34,305 nt of DNA from Spirochaetia bacterium (GTDB lineage Bacteria; Spirochaetota; Spirochaetia; Sphaerochaetales; Sphaerochaetaceae): NCBI GenBank assembly GCA_009929055.1, contig SABI01000003.1, forward strand, positions 1 to 34,305. Reading direction: 5' to 3'. This document shows, in pieces, positions 8,239-16,153 of the stretch (positions are counted from its first letter, which is position 1; every line of letters starts with the position of its first letter). The notes under the pieces were generated by a model, which was given only the letters and a program-made list of their open reading frames with translations, ran no database searches and was not told where the DNA came from. The translations under genes were made by a program, and so were the position numbers.

Positions 8239-9441
8239 ATGGCAATCAACCTTGCAGAAATTATTATATTGTGTCTTGTAGCCGATTACGTGTGTAAAAA
8301 GTTTAACATCCCAGGTCTTGTTGGTATGCTGATCATTGGAATACTCCTTGGTCCTTCCTTTATGAATCTATTACACAACGAAACAATGGTAGTAGCATCT
8401 GACCTTCGTCTTATTGCCTTAATAATCATTCTCCTAAGAGCTGGGTTAGAATTAAAGAAAGAAACATTACATAAAGTAGGATATAGAGCCCTTCTTCTCT
8501 CTTTCTTTCCAGCCTTTATTGAAGCCTTTGTCATCACTCTTTTAGGGCCATCTCTATTGGGGCTAACTCGACTTGAATCAGCTATCTTAGGATCTATCCT
8601 TGCAGCCGTTTCTCCTGCTGTAGTAGTCCCTATGATGGTAAAATTCCAAAAAGAGAAAAGGGGAACAGAGAAAGGAATTCCTACTCTCTTACTCGCAGCT
8701 TCAAGTATTGATGATGTTGTCGTTATTGTGGGCTATAGCATCCTCTTAGGAATCTATACTGGAGGGAAGGTCAATGTAGCCTATGCAATAGTGAGTGTCC
8801 CACTCTCTATTATTATAGGAGCTCTCTTTGGTCTGTTAGTTGGATTTATCCTCTATCACTTTTTTGATCGTTACAATCCAAGGGCAACAAAAAAAGCCCT
8901 CTCTGTAATAGGAATTTCTATTATAAGTGTCCAACTCGGCTCTTTTGTTGAATCCTTCCATATCCCTTATGCAGCCCTTATAGCTGTTATGGCTCTTGGG
9001 TTCATCTTAGTGGAAAAGAGAGAAAAAAGTGCTCATGAGATTTCAAGAAAATTAGAAAAAATTTGGGTGTTTGCTGAAATAATACTCTTTTCATTAGTTG
9101 GAGCAAGTGTTGATGTGAGAGTTGCTCTTCAAGCTGGATTAATGGGAGGCTTCTTAATTATTCTAGGTCTTATTGGTCGCTCTATTGGAACTTGGAGCTG
9201 TTTAATCAAATCAAAATTCACCTATAAAGAGAGACTCTTTATTGTAATTTCATACCTCCCTAAAGCTACTGTTCAAGCAGCTATAGGAGCTGGCCCCCTC
9301 ATTGCTATGAAGAGTAATAATATGGATAGTGGTCCTGGTGAAATCATCCTTGCAGTAGCAGTCCTTTCTATTATTATCACAGCAGCTCCAGGAGCATACT
9401 TTATTAACAAAGCTGCTTCTTTATTGGAAGTAGAGAAATAA
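8239..9441 (+). CDS. Cation:proton antiporter (CPA superfamily)
   Basis: A 400-residue membrane protein with about twelve hydrophobic segments and no cytoplasmic TrkA-N tail. Typical marks of the NhaA/CPA fold are LLRAGLELKKETL at about residue 66 and ASSIDDVVVIVGYS at about 154. The paired Asp-Asp is the ion-binding motif of the electrogenic CPA2 branch, whereas electroneutral CPA1 members carry Asn-Asp. It probably exchanges Na+ or K+ for protons across the inner membrane; the ion is not determined. The ATG at 8239 has AAGGAG about 8 bases upstream. It is transcribed alone. Confidence 0.82.
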   Translation: MAINLAEIIILCLVADYVCKKFNIPGLVGMLIIGILLGPSFMNLLHNETMVVASDLRLIALIIILLRAGLELKKETLHKVGYRALLLSFFPAFIEAFVITLLGPSLLGLTRLESAILGSILAAVSPAVVVPMMVKFQKEKRGTEKGIPTLLLAASSIDDVVVIVGYSILLGIYTGGKVNVAYAIVSVPLSIIIGALFGLLVGFILYHFFDRYNPRATKKALSVIGISIISVQLGSFVESFHIPYAALIAVMALGFILVEKREKSAHEISRKLEKIWVFAEIILFSLVGASVDVRVALQAGLMGGFLIILGLIGRSIGTWSCLIKSKFTYKERLFIVISYLPKATVQAAIGAGPLIAMKSNNMDSGPGEIILAVAVLSIIITAAPGAYFINKAASLLEVEK

Positions 9442-9510
9442 AACAGGCAATTTTCCCCTACTTTTTTTAGTGTTGAGAATTTATAATTTATTTTGTACTA
9501 TTATAATCAA

Positions 9511-10677
9511 ATGAAATATAAGAAAAAAATATATTGTCTCTTGTTGCTTCTCATCTCTTTAACCCCCTCTCTCTTTGCAGAGTCAATTATGTATGAGCCT
9601 TCTGGGGTAGATCTTAGCAATTATTATGTTGATGAAGCAGATTCTAATAATCCTAACTCTTTTAATAACTCAACTCTTTATACTAATCATTATGGATATA
9701 TGGGAAGGCTTTGGTATAAAGGAGAAGAAACTACTCTTACATGGAATGATTTGTCAGATAGGTCGGGTGGCAATCCAAACAATCGCTTCTATTTCACCAA
9801 TTCCGATGATAATTCGAGATGGAGGGAAGTGTTCTTTGTTACAAGGGTAAGAGGAAAAAAACGGGGCAGTAGTACAATTGAAAATATTAACAGTACCAAT
9901 ACTGTCATAGCCAATTCTGGCAATACGATGACCATCCCAGGAGCAGGTAATGATATTTTAACAGAAAATGGCCCTGGATTTAATTATAACGGAAATAGTG
10001 GAACCTATAATGGGAGTAATCAATATAGTTATAAGTATAAATATGAATATGTGATTATAGAAATTACTATTATAAGAACTTCCAATACCTACAGATTCTC
10101 AACAGGTTGGCGTGATAATTATCAATCATTCGTGAGTGTTACAGGAGGTGGGGTAGATATCAACCTCACTTTTATAGGAATAACTTCAAGGTGGTGGTGG
10201 GTGTTTGGTGGTACTCTTCCTGATCAGTATATGTTTTCTGTTGAACGAACTGTAGGAGAAGTAATCCCATTAGAGACTCTTTTAATAAAGAATGATAAAA
10301 ATAATGCCCTTGATGTAGGGATTCTTAGATATCATTCTTACTTTAATGATAATGGAACTGTCTCTTTTTCTTCTTTAAGTACAAGTGTTAATACTAATTT
10401 CTTCTTTAGTAGAACAGTAGGATCTACGACCTACACATTCCCCTATAAAGTAGCATTTGAATCGACCAAACCATCTAGTACGATTAAAGATATTAATCTT
10501 ACTAATAGTTTTTCCTCTACCTCAGATTCAATTCAATACCCAAACGGGGGTGGTTCAGGAACAATACAAGTTCTTGAAGGAATAATAAAAGTCTTCGTAA
10601 CTAATCCAAATGTAATTGATGGAAAACCCCCGGGGGAATATTCTTCTACTATTTATTGTTTGCTTAGTGTGAATTAA
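9511..10677 (+). CDS. Secreted Asn/Ser/Gly-rich protein of unknown function
   Basis: A 388-residue exported protein. The start at ATG 9511 gives a clean signal peptide (charged KYKKK, hydrophobic YCLLLLLISLTPS, cleavage after LFA). A TTG-initiated extension from 9493 adds six residues and is less likely. The mature part has many Asn, Ser, Thr, Gly and aromatic residues and alternating beta-type patterns, such as NLTFIGITSRWWWVFGGT, and ends with a strand-like YSSTIYCLLSVN. That is the look of a surface beta-sandwich protein such as a pilin- or spore-coat-U-like subunit, but I recognise no family. No Shine-Dalgarno precedes the ATG; TTGAGA at 9473 and TACTAT at 9497 could be its promoter with almost no leader. 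Confidence 0.65.
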   Translation: MKYKKKIYCLLLLLISLTPSLFAESIMYEPSGVDLSNYYVDEADSNNPNSFNNSTLYTNHYGYMGRLWYKGEETTLTWNDLSDRSGGNPNNRFYFTNSDDNSRWREVFFVTRVRGKKRGSSTIENINSTNTVIANSGNTMTIPGAGNDILTENGPGFNYNGNSGTYNGSNQYSYKYKYEYVIIEITIIRTSNTYRFSTGWRDNYQSFVSVTGGGVDINLTFIGITSRWWWVFGGTLPDQYMFSVERTVGEVIPLETLLIKNDKNNALDVGILRYHSYFNDNGTVSFSSLSTSVNTNFFFSRTVGSTTYTFPYKVAFESTKPSSTIKDINLTNSFSSTSDSIQYPNGGGSGTIQVLEGIIKVFVTNPNVIDGKPPGEYSSTIYCLLSVN

Positions 10678-10687
10678 TAGGTATCTA

Positions 10688-11374
10688 TTACCGATTAAAG
10701 TGATGGACATGAACCCAACCAACAACGCTTCCAAGAATTGTGAGCTGTGGGTCATCTAACTTGGTCGTGATAGTTGTGTAGCGAGGATTTTCACTCATAA
10801 TAGAGACTTCATTTTTTAACATCATAAATTCTAATCTTCTCACAAAAATACCACTTCCTATTGCTATAGCATAAAGTCCATTAGAGGAACGATGTTCTTT
10901 TGCAAAGATGACAATATCGTGTTCAAAGAGTTGAACACCTATCATTTCATCCCCTTTTACATGTACTCCTATTAAATCAGTTGGGTTAAAACCTTTTGCC
11001 ATATCTTTAAGGATTCTAATAGAACCAATAAAGTTCTTTGAAGAAAGAATCTCACTCTCGTCTTTATATTTAACATGAGTTGAGGTAAGGGGAATTAGGT
11101 AACTAGGGACTTCTTTTTCTAGGAAAAGGGAAAAGTCATGTTCACCAACTTCATCTGTATATGAAGAAAAGCTCTCATTGCTAAATAAAGCAGCCATTGA
11201 AACGCCTAACACTTCAGAGATTTTAAGGGCAATATCTGCTTTGGGAATAGTATTTCTCGTAATCATCATCGATAAATTGCTTGGTGAAATACCTACTTTC
11301 TTAGCAAGCCATTTCTGGTTCAAATCTCCAGTGAGAAATGATTTTACGTTACTCCAAAATGATAATTTATACAT
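10688..11374 (-). CDS. Phage-repressor-like protein: HTH plus degenerate S24 domain
   Basis: A 228-residue protein with a helix-turn-helix of the XRE/CI type at residues 10-65 (QKWLAKKVGISPSNLSMMI) and a LexA/CI-type C-terminal domain at about 115-225. In active S24 proteins the nucleophile lies in a G-D-S-M motif and the general base Lys in V-K-R-L. Here the same places read GDEMIG and FVRRLE, so Ser is replaced by Glu and Lys by Arg. Self-cleavage is therefore not expected; the domain probably serves dimerisation or ligand sensing. There is no clear Shine-Dalgarno at the ATG. It is divergent from a small ribbon-helix-helix gene, with repeated operator-like sites between them. Confidence 0.8.
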   Translation of the reverse strand: MYKLSFWSNVKSFLTGDLNQKWLAKKVGISPSNLSMMITRNTIPKADIALKISEVLGVSMAALFSNESFSSYTDEVGEHDFSLFLEKEVPSYLIPLTSTHVKYKDESEILSSKNFIGSIRILKDMAKGFNPTDLIGVHVKGDEMIGVQLFEHDIVIFAKEHRSSNGLYAIAIGSGIFVRRLEFMMLKNEVSIMSENPRYTTITTKLDDPQLTILGSVVGWVHVHHFNR

Positions 11375-11407
11375 TTCACGAAGATATTACACTAATAAAC
11401 ATAAATA

Positions 11408-11474
11408 TCACAGACGTGTATTATTTTTTCTTTTATCAACAAATTTGTACTTGACTTCACAATTTGTGTATTAT
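11408..11474. promoter_or_regulatory. Operator cluster and promoter between the repressor and RHH genes
   Basis: Two near copies of one element, TCACAGACGTGTATTAT (11408-11424) and TCACAATTTGTGTATTAT (11457-11474), flank a third palindrome ACAAATTTGT (11439-11448). The last two have centres 19-20 bases apart, about two helical turns, and sit on either side of TTGACT (11451-11456), the -35 box of a plus-strand promoter with TAGCAT at 11474-11479 (17-base spacer). This is the layout of a repressor-controlled divergent promoter; the HTH protein next door is the obvious ligand. Confidence 0.6.
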
Positions 11475-11559
11475 AGCATTCTTAGAAATCACGTTGTTAC
11501 TTTTCTTAATAGAAAATAAGAAGATAATTTTAATGTAAAATAAACATATGAGGGTACTT

Positions 11560-11763
11560 ATGAAACCGGTTAGACTGTGGGCAACAACAACCCCCGAAGT
11601 ATACAAAGAACTCCTTACCTACTTAGCAACTACTGTAAATATTCGTAGTGGCGCCAAGGTTAAACTTGGAGACTTCATTGAAATGGCCGTTATTGAAAAG
11701 TTAGAGAGAGAGAACAAACGACTGCAAAAAGAACAAGCGAAGAAAGGAACTGTAGTAGAGTAG
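11560..11763 (+). CDS. Small putative ribbon-helix-helix DNA-binding protein
   Basis: A protein of 67 residues (71 if translation begins at ATG 11548). The pattern is a short strand KPVRLWATTTP, a helix PEVYKELLTYLATTV, a turn, and a second helix LGDFIEMAVIEKLERE that continues into a charged coiled-coil-like tail. This order and spacing fit the MetJ/Arc/CopG fold, but similarity to a named family is not certain. ATG 11560 follows AGGG at 5 bases and is preferred; ATG 11548 lies 6 bases after TAAAAT and could be a leaderless start. Its promoter is overlapped by the operator cluster, so it is probably repressed by the divergent HTH protein. No toxin gene is adjacent. Confidence 0.55.
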   Translation: MKPVRLWATTTPEVYKELLTYLATTVNIRSGAKVKLGDFIEMAVIEKLERENKRLQKEQAKKGTVVE

Positions 11764-11773
11764 GAAGTTCATC

Positions 11774-12196
11774 TTACTCACACCCCTTTCTACAAAGAGA
11801 GATAGGTAGAGCAGTATTCACTCTCTTCTGTGGATTAATTGCACACTCTATCATGGTGATAATACAGGGCATACTGATAGAGCACATAACCTGTGTTCCA
11901 CTCTTTTTCATATCAATAACTCCAACTTTTTTTAATTGAGCCAAATGCTTTGAAGTAACTGATTTATTTAATCCCAAGTCTGATGCTATTTCACATACGC
12001 ACTTGGGATTTTCCTCAAGGAGAGAAATTATTTGTAATCGAGAAGGATGCCCTACAACACGAAATAGAGAGGCAATAGAAGTTAAGTTCTGGTATGTGAT
12101 TTCATTCATACTCATACTCTTAAACAAAACGGATGCTCTGTCAAGAAGTGAATACAAACATTTTGGGTCAATACATTTTCTCGTGGGATTCTCCAT
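11774..12196 (-). CDS. ArsR-family metalloregulator with CxC motif
   Basis: A 140-residue winged-helix repressor. The core LTSIASLFRVVGHPSRLQII and the recognition region NKSVTSKHLAQLKKVGVIDM are typical ArsR/SmtB. The motif KCVCEIA sits at the start of the helix that in ArsR binds arsenite or antimonite (CVC), which predicts thiol-based sensing of As(III), Sb(III) or a similar soft metal. Extra cysteines occur near both ends (KCIDPKC and LCRKGCE). The frame stays open upstream to a TTG at 12265, but ATG 12196 starts a normal-length protein and is preferred; no Shine-Dalgarno is clear. No arsenic or metal-export gene is in the window, so its target lies elsewhere or is only itself. Confidence 0.8.
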   Translation of the reverse strand: MENPTRKCIDPKCLYSLLDRASVLFKSMSMNEITYQNLTSIASLFRVVGHPSRLQIISLLEENPKCVCEIASDLGLNKSVTSKHLAQLKKVGVIDMKKSGTQVMCSISMPCIITMIECAINPQKRVNTALPISLCRKGCE

Positions 12197-12254
12197 ATTG
12201 AAAAGTAGTAAAATAAAGCTCAATGCAGAATTCTGTGGGATTTGTACTATAGGT

Positions 12255-12275
12255 ATACTCTTCAAAAAGAAGTAT
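12255..12275. promoter_or_regulatory. Imperfect palindrome upstream of arsR
   Basis: ATACTCTTC, AAAAA, GAAGTAT: an inverted repeat with a 2-base bulge, about 60 bases before the ArsR ATG. It is a candidate ArsR operator. The rest of 12276-12549 shows only a weak TCATCA/TGATGA repeat and no gene. Confidence 0.35.
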
Positions 12276-12549
12276 TAAGTATTAAGAATCTAGTAAGAAT
12301 TGCTTTTTGCGACCTTAATGATGTTGTTAGTGCTCTTATTTATTTCTGGAAGGGAATGGACCCTTTTTTCAATCTTATGGCTTGCATATGTATGCTTAAA
12401 TTACCAAATATCTCTACTCTCTCTTTAGAATTATTTTGGATTAATCGTCGTCATTAAACACTCATCTTGTCATCAGGTGATGAAACTTTTATAGGATTAA
12501 ACAGGGTGTAATTTTTTATATATATTTTCAAAAAAAGTATTTACAATTT

Positions 12550-12621
12550 AGCGTCTGAAGGGAATCGAACCCTCGTCACGAGCTTGGGAAGCTCGGGTAA
12601 TAACCATTATACGACAGACGC
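12550..12621 (-). tRNA. tRNA-Gly (anticodon CCC)
   Basis: Folds as a full cloverleaf on the minus strand: 7-bp acceptor stem GCGTCTG/CAGACGC, anticodon stem CGAGC/GCTCG with loop TTCCCAA (anticodon CCC, reads GGG), and T arm GAGGG-TTCGATT-CCCTT. The discriminator is U, as usual for bacterial tRNA-Gly. CCA is not encoded. Confidence 0.95.
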
Positions 12622-12634
12622 AAAGACAAGTGTG

Positions 12635-12663
12635 ATATTATCTAATTGCTCTTAATCTTTCAA
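12635..12663 (-). promoter_or_regulatory. Promoter of tRNA-Gly
   Basis: On the minus strand TTGAAA (12658-12663), a 17-base spacer and TAATAT (12635-12640), placing the start about 7 bases before the tRNA. Confidence 0.65.
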
Positions 12664-12848
12664 GTCCTTTTTTTATAAGCTCCTTCCTCTTTTTACATCT
12701 AGACTCTTATTATTTCTATGGTATAGTTATCCTCATAATTAATTGTACATCATTTTTATTGTAGGATTAATAAAAACCTTCTATTGCTGATTTATAAGCT
12801 ATAGAAGAAAATATAAGATGAGTTAAACATATTTAGGAGGAAAAAAAT

Positions 12849-13904
12849 ATGAAAAAAATTGTAGCAGTATTACTGATTGCTCTTGTTGGATTCTCTGTTG
12901 CCTTTGCTCAAGGTTCAAGTGAAGCTCCACAAGCACAACCAGCACAAGAAGTAGCAGTTACAGGTGGGTCTGTAGGTGCATATACCACATTAGAAGAACC
13001 TCTTGCAGCAGCTTTGTTTGCAATGTTCGAACAAGAAACTGGTATCAAAGTTAACTTTGTTCGTTTAAGTGGTGGAGAAGCTGTTGCTCGCCTTGAAGCA
13101 GAATCAACAAATCCACAGGTTTCAATTTGGGTTGGAGGAGTCGGACTAGACCACATCACAGCCAAATCAAAAGGATTAACAACCCCTTACGTTTCTCGTT
13201 TTGCATCAAACACACCAAGCCAATATCGCGATAAAGAAAACTTCTGGATTGGTTTGTATGTAGGACCACTCACATTTGTTACAAACCTTGACAGAGCAAA
13301 AGAACTTGGCCTCGCTGTTCCAAAAAGTTGGGCAGATTTAACAAAACCTGAATACAAAGGGTATATTAGAATGGCTAACCCTAACTCATCAGGGACAGCT
13401 TATAACGTTCTCACTACCATGCGTTATGTCCTTGGAAGTGAAGATGCAATGCTCGACTATATGAAAAAGCTCGACAAAAACATCGACCAATACACCAAAA
13501 GTGGTTCAGCTCCTGGTAAAAGTGTAGGTATCGGAGAAATTCCAGTAGCTATTGGATATGCTCACGACCAAGTAAAGATCAAAGATGCTGGTGCCAGCAT
13601 TCAAATTACCGCTCCTACAGAAGGAACTGGATTCGAACTCGCTTCAATGTCTATGGTAAAAGGTGGAAAAGAAGCCGTTAATGCAAAGAAATTGTATGAC
13701 TGGATCCTCTCTTCTCCTAACGCACAAAAAGAATTTACTAAATGGTATGTTGTATTAGTAGCAAAAGGTGCTGAAAAACACCCACAAGCTCTAAGTATCG
13801 ACGAAATCAAAACCGTTGACCAAGACTTTACTTGGGATGGTGATAAAGTTAACAAAACTAGATTGCTTGATGCATGGACAAATGCAATAGGTCAATATCG
13901 ATAA
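12849..13904 (+). CDS. afuA: ABC importer substrate-binding protein, AfuA-like
   Basis: A 351-residue periplasmic binding protein of the family annotated as ferric-iron/AfuA. The signal peptide ends VAFA; there is no lipobox Cys. In iron-binding FbpA proteins, metal is held by a Tyr-Tyr pair after a G-E-x-P-x-A-x stretch. Here that stretch (GEIPVAIGYAHDQ) carries His239-Asp240 instead, followed by Glu263 in GFELASM. As I recall, the sugar-phosphate binder AfuA uses His205, Asp206 and Glu229, which have exactly the same spacing. Uptake of hexose phosphates is therefore more likely than iron. Strong AGGAGG lies 8 bases before the ATG. First gene of a three-gene importer operon; the 226 bases upstream hold the tRNA promoter, and I could not settle on a promoter for this gene. 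Confidence 0.82.
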   Translation: MKKIVAVLLIALVGFSVAFAQGSSEAPQAQPAQEVAVTGGSVGAYTTLEEPLAAALFAMFEQETGIKVNFVRLSGGEAVARLEAESTNPQVSIWVGGVGLDHITAKSKGLTTPYVSRFASNTPSQYRDKENFWIGLYVGPLTFVTNLDRAKELGLAVPKSWADLTKPEYKGYIRMANPNSSGTAYNVLTTMRYVLGSEDAMLDYMKKLDKNIDQYTKSGSAPGKSVGIGEIPVAIGYAHDQVKIKDAGASIQITAPTEGTGFELASMSMVKGGKEAVNAKKLYDWILSSPNAQKEFTKWYVVLVAKGAEKHPQALSIDEIKTVDQDFTWDGDKVNKTRLLDAWTNAIGQYR

Positions 13905-13925
13905 GAACCAATAAAAAGAGACAAT

Positions 13926-16142
13926 ATGTTTAGAAAAAAACAATTGATTCATTTTATCCTTGCTGCGGTGATTTTTATCACCGCAGATATTTGGATATAC
14001 CACACTCTCACTACATCTTTTGATACCTATGTAGAAAAAAGAGATTTCAATGAAATATCCTTATTTGTACAAACAGCACCAAAAGAAATAGAAGAGATAC
14101 CTAGTTGGCTTGAAGAAGTCTCCTCAATCATACCCGGATCGAAAGCCCTCTACCTTGCATTTGACAACAATAGTGGATTTTTCGTCCCCTATGCGAGTTC
14201 TGATGCTAATGTAGAAAAATTTTATAATGAACAAAAGACTAATAGCGATTTTATTACAGCCCTCGATAGCGCCTATTACTTAGAAACAGTAAAACTCCCA
14301 CAAACCTATTCAATTCAATTAGAAAATGAAATGGTAAAAACCCGTATCTTCGCTTCTCCTATTATTGCAGAAAATGGATATGAAGCTACTGGTGCTCTCT
14401 TTATTGTAGTTCCAGTTAGTAGTGCTTCCTCATATTCTCGCCTCATAGGAACTTTTGCACTACTTGCGGCTATAGGATTCTTACTCATTGCATGGGTGGT
14501 AAGTTTCTCTCGTGATCCTATTACAGGATTCATGGTGTTAGGACTTTTTCTTATGGTGGGAGTATTTGTAGCCTACCCTCTTATTGAAGCGCTACGACTT
14601 TCATTTATGAAAAATGGCAGTTTCTCACTTGATACGTGGGCTCTGGCCCTCTCCCCCTCTTATATCGTAGCCCTATGGGGTTCATTAAGGTTAGGAGTTT
14701 CGACGGCAACGGTTTCAACCTTAATAGGATTTATGATTGCATTCTTAGTTGAAAGAACGAGTTTTAAAAACAAAAGAGTTGTTTCAACCCTTGCAACTAT
14801 GCCAGTTATCTCTCCCCCATTCTCACTCTCCCTCTCTATTATTCTATTATTTGGAAATAATGGATTAATTAGCAAACAACTGTTACACCTTCAGCACACT
14901 TCAATCTATGGGTTAGGTGGACTTACTGTTGTCCAAACAATCAGTATGTTCCCCATAGCTTTCCTCACTATTAGTGGAGTCCTTAGACAAATTGACTCAA
15001 CTGTGGAGGATGCTTCCTTAGACTTAAATGCAACTAGATGGCAAACATTTAAATCAATAACACTACCACTGACTATTCCAGGAATACTTTCAGCATGGAT
15101 GCTTGTCTTTACTAACTCCCTAGCTGACTTTGCAAACCCATTATTGCTAAGTGGTAACCTACGGGTTCTTTCTACTGAAGCCTATATGATGGTTACAGGG
15201 AGAATGAACGACCTTGGTGGTGGTGCAGTCCTCTCTTTCTTATTACTCCTTCCTACAGTAAGTGCCTTTATGGTACAGCGGTTCTGGGTAAGTCGAAAGA
15301 GCTTTGTTACCGTTACAGGCAAACCTTCTACGACCCTTACTGAGCTCACTACTGCCCCTGTTAGAAAGACCTTAACAGTTCTTACATGGGCAATTCTTGG
15401 TTTTATTTTAATGCTCTATTTAACAATTATTGCAGGAGCCTTTGTGAAGAACTGGGGAATTGACTACACCTTTACCCTCTCTAACTGGAAAGCTATTCCA
15501 GATAGTTGGGATTCAATCGTCTCTACCCTTACCTTAGCCTTAATATCTGCTCCTTTAGCAGGAATTATTGCAATGGCTGCAGCAATGCTCATAGTAAGAA
15601 AAAAATTCCCAGGCAAAAGATTCTTGGAAGTATTAATGATGACTCCGTATGCAATTCCTGGAACCTTAATAGGTATTGCGTATGTTATTGCATTTAACAA
15701 GCAACCCCTTATCTTAGTAGGAACAGGGGCAATTATCGTGATTAACTATGTAATAAGAGAACTTCCTGTTGGCCTTGAAAATGGAATAACAGCCCTTCAT
15801 CAAATAGACCCTTCAATAGAAGAGGCCGCTCAAGACTTAGGGGCAGATGTCCCAACAGTATTTAGAACAATTGTCTTACCATTAGTAAGACCAGCTTTCT
15901 TAAGTAGTATGACCTATACCTTTGTAAGATCAATGACAGCAGTAAGTGCAATTATCTTCCTCATCTCTGCCAAGTGGTACCATCTTACTATTAAGATACT
16001 TTCATACTCAGAAAATTTACGATTTGGACTTGCCAGTGTCCTTTGTACGATGCTTATCGGTGTCGTCCTTGGAGTATTCGGCCTTATGAACCTCCTCGTA
16101 AAAGATGACAAACTTACCCAAAAGACGATTTCGAGTCGATAA
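13926..16142 (+). CDS. afuB: ABC importer permease with N-terminal extracytoplasmic domain, AfuB-like
   Basis: A 738-residue permease made of two fused membrane halves. The EAA loops are EDASLDLNATRWQTF (from residue 361; the usual Gly is Asn) and EEAAQDLGADVPTVF (from 632), each followed by LPL, the contact points for the ATPase. FbpB-type permeases are usually 500-560 residues; here residues 1-195 are extra: a membrane helix at about 8-26, an extracytoplasmic domain at 30-170, and a helix at 173-194. The domain has a pattern recalling single Cache sensors (LYLAFDNNSGFFVPYAS, then GALFIVVP). A gap of 21 bases follows afuA. Codons 13-20 contain a 10-bp perfect hairpin (13963-13986) that may set expression. 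Confidence 0.85.
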   Translation: MFRKKQLIHFILAAVIFITADIWIYHTLTTSFDTYVEKRDFNEISLFVQTAPKEIEEIPSWLEEVSSIIPGSKALYLAFDNNSGFFVPYASSDANVEKFYNEQKTNSDFITALDSAYYLETVKLPQTYSIQLENEMVKTRIFASPIIAENGYEATGALFIVVPVSSASSYSRLIGTFALLAAIGFLLIAWVVSFSRDPITGFMVLGLFLMVGVFVAYPLIEALRLSFMKNGSFSLDTWALALSPSYIVALWGSLRLGVSTATVSTLIGFMIAFLVERTSFKNKRVVSTLATMPVISPPFSLSLSIILLFGNNGLISKQLLHLQHTSIYGLGGLTVVQTISMFPIAFLTISGVLRQIDSTVEDASLDLNATRWQTFKSITLPLTIPGILSAWMLVFTNSLADFANPLLLSGNLRVLSTEAYMMVTGRMNDLGGGAVLSFLLLLPTVSAFMVQRFWVSRKSFVTVTGKPSTTLTELTTAPVRKTLTVLTWAILGFILMLYLTIIAGAFVKNWGIDYTFTLSNWKAIPDSWDSIVSTLTLALISAPLAGIIAMAAAMLIVRKKFPGKRFLEVLMMTPYAIPGTLIGIAYVIAFNKQPLILVGTGAIIVINYVIRELPVGLENGITALHQIDPSIEEAAQDLGADVPTVFRTIVLPLVRPAFLSSMTYTFVRSMTAVSAIIFLISAKWYHLTIKILSYSENLRFGLASVLCTMLIGVVLGVFGLMNLLVKDDKLTQKTISSR
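13963..13986 (+). repeat. Strong intragenic hairpin at the start of afuB
   Basis: CTGCGGTGAT, loop TTTT, ATCACCGCAG: a perfect 10-bp GC-richer stem, 37 bases after the afuB ATG. No T tract follows, so it is not a classic terminator; it could shield the afuA message from 3' decay or slow translation of the permease. Confidence 0.7.
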
Positions 16143-16153
16143 AAGGATAGATC

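Noticed and set aside
12242..12457. 71-codon plus-strand frame between arsR and tRNA-Gly
   Set aside because: No ribosome site, a composition of low-complexity aromatic residues, and overlap with the probable arsR control region.
12470..12483. TCATCA-GG-TGATGA inverted repeat
   Set aside because: The 2-base loop cannot form a full hairpin and there is no T tract on either strand.
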